Made by a program: the position numbers and the translations under genes. The notes under the pieces are model-generated. The model had not been told where the DNA came from and did not search any database. It saw only the letters and a list, made by a program, of their open reading frames with translations. Of a stretch of 44,853 nucleotides of DNA, positions 17,192-25,158 are shown piece after piece (position 1 is the first letter of the stretch; every line of letters starts with the position of its first letter). This DNA is from JBPCPM01 sp050999155 (GTDB lineage Bacteria > Actinomycetota > Thermoleophilia > Solirubrobacterales > 70-9): positions 1-44,853 of the forward strand of contig JBPCPM010000071.1 in assembly GCA_050999155.1 (NCBI GenBank). The letters are read 5' to 3'.

Positions 17192-17211
17192 ATCGTAGCG
17201 ACGGCTACCAT
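17192..17211. promoter_or_regulatory. Back-to-back -10 boxes of the divergent glycan genes
   Basis: TACGAT on the minus strand (17192-17197) serves the GT-C gene and TACCAT on the plus strand (17206-17211) could serve the GT2 operon. Only 8 nt separate them, so the two promoters overlap. The minus transcript would be almost leaderless; the plus one would have a leader of about 100 nt. Confidence 0.45.
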
Positions 17212-17277
17212 TCGGCCTCCGTCGCCGCGCCGGACAGGCTGCGCACGGGACGGGGCGGGCCGCCGTGCGCCGAACCA

Positions 17278-17294
17278 GCAGCCGTTCCGGCTGC
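17278..17294 (+). other. Short hairpin in the leader of the GT2 gene
   Basis: GCAGCCG and CGGCTGC form a perfect 7-bp stem around TTC, ending 25 nt before the ATG. It lies in the predicted 100-nt leader. Its function is unknown. Confidence 0.35.
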
Positions 17295-17319
17295 CCCATC
17301 CCCGAAGATCCCGAGGCCG

Positions 17320-18378
17320 ATGAAGCTGATCATCCAGATTCCCTGCTTCCGTGAGGAAGAGGCACTTCCCGTCACCCTGGCGGCGCTTCCGCGCGAGGTG
17401 GCGGGGTTCGACGTGGTCGAGTGGCTGATCATCGACGACGGCTCAGACGACCGTACCGTCGAGGTCGCGCGCGATCACGGCGTCGACCACGTGGTAAAGC
17501 TGACCAACAACAAGGGCCTGGCCTCGGCCTTCCAGGCAGGCCTTGATGCCTGCTTGAAGCTCGGCGCCGACGTGATCGTCAACACCGACGCCGACAACCA
17601 GTACAACGCGGACGACATCCCGCGGCTGGTCGCGCCGATCGTCGCCGGCAACGCCGACATGGTCGTCGGCGACCGCGAGGTCATGACCATCGAGCACTTC
17701 TCGACGGTCAAGAAGTACCTCCAGCGCCTCGGCAGCTGGGTCGTGCGCCGCGCCTCGGAGACCACGGTCCCCGACACCACCTCGGGGTTCCGCGCCTACA
17801 ACCGCGAGGCCGCACTCTCGGTCACGGTCGTCTCGAAGTTCACCTACACGCTGGAGTCGCTGATCCAGGCGGGCAAGATGCTCGTGGCCGTCGACCACGT
17901 GGCGGTCGGGACCAACGAGAAGCTGCGCGAGTCGCGCCTGTTTCCTTCGATCTCCGCGTACATCCGGCGCAACGGCGTCGCCATCTTCCGGATCTACACG
18001 ACGTACGAGCCGCTGCGGGTGTTCTCGCTGTTCGGGGTAGCGCTCGGGGTGGCCGCGCTGGCCGCCTGGCTGCCGTTCCTGGTCGACTGGATCGGCGGCG
18101 ACGGTTCCGGCCACTTGCAGTCGATCATCCTCGGCGCCGTGCTGATGATCGCCGCGGTCCAGGTGTTCGCCCTCGGCGTGGTGGCCGACCTGCTCGGCAC
18201 CCAGCGGATCATCTCCCAGCGCACGCTGGAGCGCGTGCGGCGTATCGAGCTCCAGCTCGGCGTCGCCCCCTCCCACTACGAGCCGGGGCAGCCCGGGCAT
18301 CCGGAGCGCGTGACGACCGGCGCCCACGCCGGGCCCGCCACCGGCAAGACCGACGAGATGGAACAGGTGAAGCTATGA
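17320..18378 (+). CDS. Glycosyltransferase family 2 with C-terminal membrane helices
   Basis: The 352-residue protein has a GT-A fold start MKLIIQIPCFREEEALP, the nucleotide-binding IIDDGSDDRT near residue 46, and the metal-binding NTDADNQY near residue 88. This arrangement is like dolichol/polyprenyl-phosphate sugar transferases. Two membrane helices lie at about 232-255 and 265-288. It probably builds the polyprenyl-linked sugar donors used by the neighbouring GT-C enzymes, though a role in chain assembly is equally possible. I chose ATG 17320 because the fold begins there and no ATG or GTG in frame lies between it and the candidate promoter. The stop overlaps the next gene (ATGA). Confidence 0.88.
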   Translation: MKLIIQIPCFREEEALPVTLAALPREVAGFDVVEWLIIDDGSDDRTVEVARDHGVDHVVKLTNNKGLASAFQAGLDACLKLGADVIVNTDADNQYNADDIPRLVAPIVAGNADMVVGDREVMTIEHFSTVKKYLQRLGSWVVRRASETTVPDTTSGFRAYNREAALSVTVVSKFTYTLESLIQAGKMLVAVDHVAVGTNEKLRESRLFPSISAYIRRNGVAIFRIYTTYEPLRVFSLFGVALGVAALAAWLPFLVDWIGGDGSGHLQSIILGAVLMIAAVQVFALGVVADLLGTQRIISQRTLERVRRIELQLGVAPSHYEPGQPGHPERVTTGAHAGPATGKTDEMEQVKL

Positions 18379-19022
18379 GCCAGACCGAGTCCGTGACCCC
18401 GCCCGACGCACCGGCCACCGCGCCGGACATCCCCACGGGCAACACGACCGACAAGTACAACCTCGACAACCCAGTCGCCCGGCGGCTGATGGCGAACTTC
18501 ACCCGGCAGCTGTGGGAGCTGTTCGGCCAGGCGGCGCCGAAGAACGTGCTCGACGTGGGCTGCGGCGAGGGCGTGCTGACCGAGCAGTTCGCCGACCGCC
18601 TCGACGGCGGGCGGATCGTGGGCATCGACCTCGACGATCCGAAGCTGCGGGCCGAGTGGGGGCGGCGCCAGCGCCCGAACCTCATGTACCAGGCCGTCCC
18701 GGCCGAGAAGATCCCCTTCGGCGACGGCGAGTTCGAGCTCGTCAGCGCCTTGGAGGTGCTCGAACACGTCGATGACCCGGCGGTCGTCCTGGGCGAGATG
18801 CGGCGTGTCTCCTCGGGCCACCTGCTGGTCTCCGTGCCGCGTGAGCCGATCTGGCGGGCGGTCAACATGGCCCGCGGCGCGTACCTCAGCGAGTGGGGCA
18901 ACACGCCCGGGCACCTGAACCACTGGTCCAAGCGGTCGTTCGTCGAGCTGCTCGGGAACTTCGGCACCGTCACCGAGGTGCGTTCGCCGTTCCCGTGGAC
19001 AATGCTGCTCGGCCGGGTCTAA
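18375..19022 (+). CDS. Class I SAM-dependent methyltransferase
   Basis: The 215-residue protein has motif I VLDVGCGEGVL near residue 57 and the acidic motif VGIDLDD near 85. SALEVLEHVDDP is the family post-II segment seen in UbiE/Methyltransf_11-type enzymes. Its place between a GT2 enzyme and a flippase suggests it methylates a glycan precursor or its lipid carrier, but the substrate is not evident. It is coupled to the upstream gene by a 4-nt overlap. Confidence 0.85.
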   Translation: MSQTESVTPPDAPATAPDIPTGNTTDKYNLDNPVARRLMANFTRQLWELFGQAAPKNVLDVGCGEGVLTEQFADRLDGGRIVGIDLDDPKLRAEWGRRQRPNLMYQAVPAEKIPFGDGEFELVSALEVLEHVDDPAVVLGEMRRVSSGHLLVSVPREPIWRAVNMARGAYLSEWGNTPGHLNHWSKRSFVELLGNFGTVTEVRSPFPWTMLLGRV

Positions 19023-19031
19023 CCGCAGGCC

Positions 19032-20492
19032 ATGCCCGCGACGCCGGGCTCACAGGCGACGCCCGGACCGGCGGAGGCGACCGACACCACGGCGGACGCG
19101 ACCCGGCGCTACGGGTCGGGCGCGGCGATCCTGTCGGTCGGGATCGGGATCACGGGGCTGGTCACCTACGGGTACTTCGCGCTGGCCTCGCACACGCTGT
19201 CCAAAGAGGCCTACGGCGGGATCACGCTGCTGTGGTCGGCGGTGTTCATCACCGTGTCGGTGCTCTACCGGCCCGTCGAGCAGCTTCTGTCGCGGACGAT
19301 CGCCGAGCGACGGGCCCGCAACCAGGACCTCGGCTCCGCCCTGCGGGTGGCCGGGCTGATCCAGCTCGCGCTCGGCGTGCTGTTCGCCGTCGTCGTCCTG
19401 GCGCTGAAGTCGGCGATCACCGACGAGCTGTTCGGCGGACGGGAGAGCCTGTACTGGGTGCTGGTCGGCTCGGTGCTCGCCTACGCGGTCAGCTACTACA
19501 CCCGCGGGCTGATGGCCGGCCACCAGCGGTTCGGCTTCTACGGGCTCCTGGTGTTCCTGGAGGCGACCTCACGGATCTGCTTCGCGCTGGTCGCCGCCGT
19601 CGGGCTCGTCACGGGCCAAACGGTCGTGGCCCTCGGGGTGCTAGCCGCGCCGCTGTTCAGCCTGCTCGTGGTGCCCTGGGCGCTGGGCCGCCGGGCGCGC
19701 GACGCCGACCCCCAGCCCCCGCCGGTCGCCGAGCCGGAGGCCGCGGAGACCGAGCCGGCCACGACGGCGGTCCCACGCGAGGCCGAGTTCACGCTGGCCA
19801 ACGGGAGCGGCTTCGCCGTGGCCGTGCTGGCGATCATGGCCTCCGAGCAGACGTTTCTCAACGCCGGCCCGCTGGCCATCAAGGCCTCCGAGGGCGCGGC
19901 CGGGGTGGCGCTGGCCGGGTTCGTGTTCAACATCCTGCTGATCGCCCGCGCGCCGCTGCAGCTGTTCCAGGCCATCGCGACGAGCCTGCTGCCGCATCTG
20001 ACGAGCCTGCGCTCCACCGGCGAGGAGTCCGGCGAGGCGGCCTTCCGCCAAGCCGTCACCGTGACCCTGCTTGCCGTGGCCGGGTTCGCCGGAGCCACCG
20101 CGCTGGTCATGCTCGCGATCGGCCCGACCCTGATGCAGGCCCTGTTCGGCGACAACTTCACCTACGACCGCGCCGGCCTGGTCATCATCGCCGGGGGCAT
20201 GGGCCTGTACCTGGCGGCAGCCACGATCAACCAGGCCACGCTCGCCCAGGGCCGGGCCCGGCGGGCCGCGGTGTGCTGGCTGGGGTGCGCGGCGCTGTTC
20301 GTGGGCTGGATCCTCGTCCCGGTGGTCGACGACCCGGCGCTGCGTGTCGAGGTCGGCTTCACCGGCGCCGCCCTGGTGCTCGTCTCCCTGCTGGGCGCCG
20401 TGTACGCCGCGCCGGGTGACGGGCCGGGCATGGCGCCCGGGTCGGGCGAGGAGCTCGAGGCCCGGCTGGCCGCGGCCGACGAGGCGATGTGA
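19032..20492 (+). CDS. Polysaccharide flippase, MOP superfamily (Wzx-like)
   Basis: The 486-residue protein has about 12-14 hydrophobic segments. A hydrophilic loop (about 225-255, rich in E, A and P) divides it into two halves, and the pattern YGGITLLWSAVFI near residue 58 is typical of lipopolysaccharide-biosynthesis O-antigen flippases. It presumably flips lipid-linked oligosaccharides across the cytoplasmic membrane. It follows the methyltransferase after 9 nt and belongs to the same operon as the GT2 gene. Confidence 0.82.
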   Translation: MPATPGSQATPGPAEATDTTADATRRYGSGAAILSVGIGITGLVTYGYFALASHTLSKEAYGGITLLWSAVFITVSVLYRPVEQLLSRTIAERRARNQDLGSALRVAGLIQLALGVLFAVVVLALKSAITDELFGGRESLYWVLVGSVLAYAVSYYTRGLMAGHQRFGFYGLLVFLEATSRICFALVAAVGLVTGQTVVALGVLAAPLFSLLVVPWALGRRARDADPQPPPVAEPEAAETEPATTAVPREAEFTLANGSGFAVAVLAIMASEQTFLNAGPLAIKASEGAAGVALAGFVFNILLIARAPLQLFQAIATSLLPHLTSLRSTGEESGEAAFRQAVTVTLLAVAGFAGATALVMLAIGPTLMQALFGDNFTYDRAGLVIIAGGMGLYLAAATINQATLAQGRARRAAVCWLGCAALFVGWILVPVVDDPALRVEVGFTGAALVLVSLLGAVYAAPGDGPGMAPGSGEELEARLAAADEAM

Positions 20493-20514
20493 GCGGGCGC
20501 CCGGGAGGCCGGTC

Positions 20515-22335
20515 ATGAGCGCTCCGCTCGCCGTGGTGGGCGAGAGCGAGCTGATCCTCATCACCGGCGCGCTGCTGGCCGCCGGGATCGCCGCGGCCAT
20601 GATGGCCGACCGGCTGAAGGTTCCGGGCCTGCTGCTGTTCTTGGGCCTCGGGATGCTGATCGGCTCCGAGGGACCGGGCGGGGTGATGTTCGACGACGCC
20701 GAGCTGACCCGCACCCTGGGTGTGATCGGCCTGTCGCTGATCCTCTTCGAGGGCGGGCTGAGCGCCGGCTGGCGGGAGATCCGCCCGGTGGTCGGAGTGG
20801 CCCTGTCGCTGGCCATCGTCGGCACCGCGGTGACCTCGGTGGTGGCCGGGCTGGCCGCGATGTGGCTGCTGGACCTCGAACCGCTCCAGGGGTTGATCGT
20901 GGGGGCCGCCGTGGCCGCGACCGACAGCGCCGCGATCTTCGCCGTGCTGCGCGGCTCGACGCTGCGCCGCCGCCTGGCCCGCACGCTCGAGGGCGAGTCG
21001 GGCATGAACGACCCGGTCGCGCTGCTGCTGGTCATGGGGTTCATCAGCTGGATCCAGCTGCCCGACTACGGGCTCGACGACCTGCTGGTCGCTTTCGCCG
21101 GGGACCTGGGGCTGGGGGTGCTGCTGGGCGTGGTCGTGGGCATCGCCGCCCGCTGGGCGTTCGTGAACCTCAACTATCCGACCGCAGGCCTGTATCCGGT
21201 GGCCTCGGTCGCCGCGGCTGCCCTGTCCTACGGCTCGGCCGAGGTCGCGGGAGGGTCGGGGTTCTTCGCCGTCTACGTCACGGGGCTGATGTTGGGCACA
21301 GGCTCGGTGCCGGCGCTGCGGACCGTCACCTCCTTCCACGTCGGCGTGGGCTGGGTGGCGCAGATCGCCTTCTTCTTCGTCCTGGGCCTGTTGGTAGTTC
21401 CGAGCCAGCTGGTCGACGTGGCGACCGAGGGCGTGCTGCTCTCGGCTGCCCTGATCTTCGTCGCCCGCCCGTTCGCAACCCTGGTGGCGACCGCGTTCAC
21501 CAGCTTCGGCGTGGCCGAGAAGGTGATGCTCAGCTGGGCGGGACTGCGCGGCGCGATCCCTATCTGGCTGGCCACCTTCCCCGTGGTCGCGGGCATCGGA
21601 GGCTCCGAGCAGCTGTTCGCCATCGTCTTCTTCGTGGTCGTCTCCACCACGCTTATCCAGGGCATCAGCTTCGAGCCGCTGGCCGTCCGGCTCGGTCTGA
21701 CCACCGACGAGCCGGCCCTGCCGACCCCGCTGCACGAGTCGGGACGGATCCGCCGCCTGGGCGGCGAGGTCCTCGTCTTCCGGGTGCCCCAGGATGCGGC
21801 CGCCGTCGGGCTGATGATCAAGGAGCTGGGCCTGCCCCGGGAGGCGCTGGTCAACGTGATCGTGCGCGACGGCGAGGCCCTCGCCCCGCGCGGATCCACC
21901 CGCGTGCAACCCGACGACGAGATGCACGTGCTCGTCCGCCACGAGCTGCGCTCCGAGGTGCGTGCGCTGACCGAGCGCTGGCACACCGGCCCGATCGGTG
22001 AACCCCCTCCCCCCCGCCTGCCCTTCCGCGCCTCGCCCTCGATCTTCTCGGTGAAGCCATGGGACGCGGACGAAGGGGACTGCTCAGCACCGGCCACCGT
22101 CGACGGGGCCGCCGTGGTCTCGCACCTGCGCACCCGCCGCGACCACCCCGGCGCCCTCGTCGCCCTCGCCGACGGCCGCTACGCCGCCACCGGCCCCGAC
22201 TTCGTGGCCGTCGGCGGCCGCGCCCTGCTGGCCCGCTGGTGCGCCCGGCGAGCCGACCGCGACGGCGACGACGACCAGGCGCGAGCATGGTGGCAGGAGG
22301 TCATCGGGACCTTGCGGACGCCGGGGATGCCGTGA
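20515..22335 (+). CDS. CPA1-type monovalent cation/proton antiporter with TrkA-C domain (K+/H+ antiporter-like)
   Basis: From the ATG at 20515, which is preceded by a GGGAGG ribosome-binding site, the protein has 606 residues. Twelve or so helices (1-395) include AATDSAAIFAVLRGS and the ion-binding LEGESGMNDPVALLL of CPA1 exchangers. A TrkA-C-like regulatory domain follows at about 405-485 (GGEVLVFRVPQDAAAVG to MHVLVRHE). The last 120 residues resemble the C-terminal extension of NhaP2/CvrA antiporters. It likely exports K+ or Na+ in exchange for protons under osmotic or pH stress. It sits 22 nt after the flippase gene; a link to glycan export is not required. Confidence 0.87.
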   Translation: MSAPLAVVGESELILITGALLAAGIAAAMMADRLKVPGLLLFLGLGMLIGSEGPGGVMFDDAELTRTLGVIGLSLILFEGGLSAGWREIRPVVGVALSLAIVGTAVTSVVAGLAAMWLLDLEPLQGLIVGAAVAATDSAAIFAVLRGSTLRRRLARTLEGESGMNDPVALLLVMGFISWIQLPDYGLDDLLVAFAGDLGLGVLLGVVVGIAARWAFVNLNYPTAGLYPVASVAAAALSYGSAEVAGGSGFFAVYVTGLMLGTGSVPALRTVTSFHVGVGWVAQIAFFFVLGLLVVPSQLVDVATEGVLLSAALIFVARPFATLVATAFTSFGVAEKVMLSWAGLRGAIPIWLATFPVVAGIGGSEQLFAIVFFVVVSTTLIQGISFEPLAVRLGLTTDEPALPTPLHESGRIRRLGGEVLVFRVPQDAAAVGLMIKELGLPREALVNVIVRDGEALAPRGSTRVQPDDEMHVLVRHELRSEVRALTERWHTGPIGEPPPPRLPFRASPSIFSVKPWDADEGDCSAPATVDGAAVVSHLRTRRDHPGALVALADGRYAATGPDFVAVGGRALLARWCARRADRDGDDDQARAWWQEVIGTLRTPGMP

Positions 22336-22368
22336 GGGGTACGTGCGAGATGGCCTCAGGACGCAACG

Positions 22369-22403
22369 AGCGCCACATTGGCGTTCGTTGCCATTGTGGC
22401 GCT
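22369..22403. other. Imperfect inverted repeat (AGCGCCACATTGG arms) in the antiporter-rpe gap
   Basis: The 13-nt arms at 22369-22381 and 22391-22403 pair with one mismatch around a 9-nt loop. The convergent genes on either side make a bidirectional terminator plausible, but there is no T tract. An operator of a lost toxin-antitoxin locus is another option because a PIN-like remnant follows. Confidence 0.55.
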
Positions 22404-22463
22404 TGGTTACGCAAGCCGGTAGAAGAGAAGGCCGGGTTCGTGCCCCCCGTCTTCGCCTGGTAA

Positions 22464-22556
22464 CTCGACCTTCACCTCGTGCCGCTTCTCTGCTTCGACC
22501 GGAGCCTCGCGGCAGCCATTGCCGCCGAGGCCTTCGAGTTGGTGGGTACAGACTGA
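22464..22556 (+). pseudogene. Probable remnant of a PIN-domain (VapC-like) toxin, C-terminal end
   Basis: A 30-codon stretch opened by a stop codon (TAA 22461-22463) and closed by TGA encodes LDLHL followed by VPLLCFDRSLAAA and a final ELVG. This matches the end of PIN toxins, where a D-x-x-H-L helix, a strand with T/F-D, and an R-x-L-A-A-A helix occur in that order. The residues normally between the first two elements are missing, there is no start codon, and no antitoxin gene is nearby. I read it as a decayed fragment. Chance similarity is possible because it is so short. Confidence 0.4.
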
Positions 22557-22599
22557 GGCGCCGGCCAGCCCGATGGCCGACGGACCATCCCCGGCCCGC

Positions 22600-23280
22600 T
22601 CAGACCGCGCCGGCCGCCGTCGCGATCCGCTGGTAGGCGCCGCCCGGATCCGAGCTGCCGAACACCGCGGAACCGGCTACGAGAAGACCGGCCCCGGACT
22701 CCGCCACCAGCGGCGCGGTGTGCTCGTCCACCCCACCGTCGACCTCCAGCACCGCGTTGCCGGGCAGCGCAGCCAAAGCGCGCAGCTTCTCCGGCGTCGA
22801 CGGGATGAAGGCCTGGCCGCCCCAGCCGGGGTTGACCGACATCGCGACCAGCAGATCCGCGTCGGCCGAAAGGTTGCGGACGGCCTCGGCCGTCGTGCCC
22901 GGGTTGATCGCCAACCCGGCGAGGCAGCCGGCCTCGCGGATCGCGCCGAGGGTGCGGTGCGCGTGGGGATCGGCCTCGGTGTGCAGCGTGATGCAGTCGG
23001 CGCCGGCGTTGGCGAACTCGGCGATCTGGGCGCCGGGATTCTCGACCATCAGGTGCACGTCGATGGCGCCACCGGCCTGGTGGACCTGGTCGGCGATGGC
23101 GCCGGCCACGAGTGGGCCGATCGTGATCGGCGGGACGAAGTGGCCGTCCATCACGTCGACGTGGATCACCCGGGCGCCGGCGTCGAGGACCTCGGCGAGC
23201 TGGGCACCCAGGCACGCGAAGTCCGCCGACAGGATCGAGGGCGCGACACGGCGCTGGTTGAACACGTCCGCGGCGGCCAT
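22600..23280 (-). CDS. rpe: Ribulose-phosphate 3-epimerase
   Basis: The 226-residue TIM barrel has APSILSADFACLG near the start, HVDVMDGHFVPPITIGP (metal-binding His and Asp), HLMVENP and, near the end, LEVDGGVDEHT and AGSAVFG, all expected for Rpe. It interconverts ribulose 5-phosphate and xylulose 5-phosphate, which feeds the pentose phosphate pathway (and indirectly RibBA substrate supply). The ATG at 23278-23280 overlaps the stop of the zinc-ribbon gene (ATGA), so the two are coupled. A longer open frame upstream has no family similarity. Confidence 0.96.
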   Translation of the reverse strand: MAAADVFNQRRVAPSILSADFACLGAQLAEVLDAGARVIHVDVMDGHFVPPITIGPLVAGAIADQVHQAGGAIDVHLMVENPGAQIAEFANAGADCITLHTEADPHAHRTLGAIREAGCLAGLAINPGTTAEAVRNLSADADLLVAMSVNPGWGGQAFIPSTPEKLRALAALPGNAVLEVDGGVDEHTAPLVAESGAGLLVAGSAVFGSSDPGGAYQRIATAAGAV

Positions 23281-23510
23281 CAGATCGGGTTGAGCATCGA
23301 GTGCTGGCACTGGGAACAGGTCAGGGTCACGCTGGAGCTCATCCGCACGATGGTCTGGTGCTCGCCGCAGTTGGGGCAGTGCGAGGCGAGGTCGTAGCGC
23401 TGCAGGCAGTACACGCAGCGGTAGCGGCCGGCCATCTGGGTGGAACGCAGCCAGGGCTCCTCGCAGCCCGGGCACACGAGACCGAGCTTGCTGACCTTGG
23501 GCCCGCTCAC
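23280..23510 (-). CDS. Small zinc-ribbon protein with four CXXC pairs
   Basis: The 76-residue protein has CXXC at C13/C16, C32/C35, C45/C48 and C65/C68, enough for two zinc ribbons. The layout resembles the small YfgJ-type zinc-ribbon proteins of proteobacteria. The function is unknown. I chose the GTG at 23508-23510 because it overlaps the stop of a leaderless 15-codon ORF (GTGA), and because no other start codon in this frame lies downstream of the predicted transcription start. It is co-transcribed with rpe. Confidence 0.75.
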   Translation of the reverse strand: MSGPKVSKLGLVCPGCEEPWLRSTQMAGRYRCVYCLQRYDLASHCPNCGEHQTIVRMSSSVTLTCSQCQHSMLNPI

Positions 23511-23554
23511 GGCGAGGGCCGAAGGTCGCAGCGAGGTGTCGGACGCTCGTCCAT
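23507..23554 (-). CDS. Predicted leader peptide MDERPTPRCDLRPSP (15 aa) coupled to the zinc-ribbon gene
   Basis: The ATG at 23552-23554 stands 6 nt after a TACGAT box, so the transcript would start at or next to the ATG (leaderless). The ORF ends with TGA overlapping the GTG of the zinc-ribbon gene. The peptide is proline- and arginine-rich with one cysteine. Its likely role is to bring ribosomes to a downstream gene that has no Shine-Dalgarno sequence. A regulatory role in pausing is speculative. Confidence 0.5.
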   Translation of the reverse strand: MDERPTPRCDLRPSP

Positions 23555-23560
23555 CCGTCG

Positions 23561-23566
23561 ATCGTA
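23561..23566 (-). promoter_or_regulatory. Candidate -10 box (TACGAT) of the zinc-ribbon-rpe operon
   Basis: TACGAT on the minus strand lies 36 nt after the fmt stop and 6 nt before the leader ORF. It separates this operon from def-fmt. Confidence 0.55.
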
Positions 23567-23601
23567 TCCGGCCGGGTATCGGGACCCCGGGCTCGGCACG
23601 G

Positions 23602-24510
23602 TCATGTGGCCGGACGCGGGACCGGATGGCCGCGGAGGTAGTCGTGCGCCGCCATTGTCCGGCCCCCGGAGGGCCTGACCTCGTCGATGGCCAGCGCCCC
23701 CTCCGCGCACCCGAGGACCAGCACCCCGTCGACCTCCGACAGCGCACCCTGCCCAGGCCCGCCCGGCAGCGCCCGCACGGCGATGACACCCAGCGTCTGG
23801 CCGCCCTCGAGAGGCAGCTGCGTGCCGATGTGGGGCGTCAGCGCCCGAACTGTCCGGGCCAATTCGACGGCGGGCCGGCCGGGGTCCAGCGCGCGCTCGG
23901 AGCGGTCGATCTTCTCGGCGTAGGTGGCCTGGCCGTCGTCCTGGTCGGCCAGCGCGATCGTGCCGGAGCGCTCGTCGCGCAGGGCCTCGACAGCCAGCTC
24001 GGCGCCGAGCTGCGCCAGCCGCGGGGCGAGTTCCCCGAAGGTCTGATCGGTGATCGGAACCGTCCGTTGCGCAGCCATCGGCCCGGAGTCCAGGCCCTCG
24101 GTGACGCGCATGATCGTCGTGCCGGTCTCGGCGTCCCCGGCCATGATCGCCCGTTCGATCGGCGCCGCCCCCCGCCATCGGGGCAGCAACGACGGGTGGA
24201 CGTTGAGCAGCGGCACCCGATCGAGCAGCTCGGAGCCGAGGATCTGGCCGAACGCGCAGACCATGCCCTGGCCGATGCCCGCCTCGGCGATGGTCTCGAG
24301 GCTCTCGGGCTCGTTGACCCGGGCCGTGCGGTGGACCGCGATGCCCAGCTCCTCGGCGGCGACGGCCACCGGCGTCGGCCGCGGCGTGCGTCCCCGGCCA
24401 CGGGCACGGTCCGGCGGCGTGACCACGAGGTCGGGCCGCTCGCCGGCAGCGACCATCCCCTGCAGCACGGTGACCGCGAAGTCGCTCGTTCCCAGGTAGG
24501 CGAGGCCCAC
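23602..24510 (-). CDS. fmt: Methionyl-tRNA formyltransferase
   Basis: This enzyme formylates initiator Met-tRNA using 10-formyl-tetrahydrofolate. The 302-residue protein begins GLAYLGTSDFAVTVL, has the catalytic region LNVHPSLLPRWRGAAPI with the nearby ETGTTIM, and a C-terminal OB-like domain. I chose the GTG at 24508-24510, which fits the family N-terminus and follows the def stop by 5 nt; the open frame continues upstream in another gene without similarity. The def-fmt pair acts at opposite ends of the same formyl-methionine cycle. Confidence 0.96.
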   Translation of the reverse strand: MGLAYLGTSDFAVTVLQGMVAAGERPDLVVTPPDRARGRGRTPRPTPVAVAAEELGIAVHRTARVNEPESLETIAEAGIGQGMVCAFGQILGSELLDRVPLLNVHPSLLPRWRGAAPIERAIMAGDAETGTTIMRVTEGLDSGPMAAQRTVPITDQTFGELAPRLAQLGAELAVEALRDERSGTIALADQDDGQATYAEKIDRSERALDPGRPAVELARTVRALTPHIGTQLPLEGGQTLGVIAVRALPGGPGQGALSEVDGVLVLGCAEGALAIDEVRPSGGRTMAAHDYLRGHPVPRPAT

Positions 24511-24515
24511 CGTTG

Positions 24516-25121
24516 TCAGTCGGCCGCGGCGGTGCGCTCGCGCCAGGCGCGGATCGCCTCGCGACGCTCCTCGCGGGGCGCGCGGTCGATCATCAGCACG
24601 CCGTCGAGGTGGTCGATCTCGTGCTGGAGCACCCGGGCCTCCAGGCCGGCGGCCTCGATGCGCAGCTCCGAGCCGCGCTCGTCGATGGCGTTGACCTCGA
24701 CGAACAGCGGACGCTCGACGTCGACCACGATCCCCGGGATGCTCAGACAGCCCTCGGCGCCCCACTCGGTCTCCTCGGAGGCCCGGCCGACGCGGGGGTT
24801 GACCAGCGTGGTGACCGGCGCGTCTGGGTTGGACTGGAAGACCAGCATCCGTCGCATCTGCCCGAGCTGCGTGGCGGCCAGCCCGATGCCCAGCGCGTCG
24901 TTCATCAGCTCGGCCATGCGGGCAGCCTCGACCTCCAGCGCCTCGTCGAAGGCCGTGACCTCGACGGCACGGGCCTTGAGTGCGGGATCGCCGAAGCGGC
25001 GGATCTGCAGCAGCGCCTGCTCGCGGCGCTGGATGGTCTCGTCGTCGACCATGCGCTCGCGGAGGCGCTCCTCGGGGCCTGGCCGACCGGTGTCGGTCCC
25101 GGTTTCCGGTGCGTCGCTCAC
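24516..25121 (-). CDS. def: Peptide deformylase
   Basis: Deformylase removes the formyl group from new polypeptides. The three metal-site motifs are present: GIGLAATQLG (residues 78-87, where the usual proline is threonine), EGCLSIPG (123-130) and HEIDH (167-171). The GTG at 25119-25121 is supported by a TACAAT box 7 nt upstream, giving a 201-residue protein with about 38 residues before the usual core start. ATG codons further upstream lie before this promoter. The promoter sits just past the priA stop. Confidence 0.94.
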   Translation of the reverse strand: MSDAPETGTDTGRPGPEERLRERMVDDETIQRREQALLQIRRFGDPALKARAVEVTAFDEALEVEAARMAELMNDALGIGLAATQLGQMRRMLVFQSNPDAPVTTLVNPRVGRASEETEWGAEGCLSIPGIVVDVERPLFVEVNAIDERGSELRIEAAGLEARVLQHEIDHLDGVLMIDRAPREERREAIRAWRERTAAAD

Positions 25122-25128
25122 GTCAGCG

Positions 25129-25134
25129 ATTGTA
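25129..25134 (-). promoter_or_regulatory. Candidate -10 box of def-fmt (TACAAT), leaderless
   Basis: TACAAT on the minus strand is 7 nt before the def GTG, so transcription should begin at the start codon. It lies between the priA stop (25159) and def. Confidence 0.6.
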
Positions 25135-25158
25135 GATGCCGCCTGGCCGACCACCGGA

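Noticed and set aside
23575..23580. GGGTAT on the plus strand as another SigB-type -10
   Set aside because: No GTTT lies at the right distance upstream, and it would transcribe antisense into fmt.
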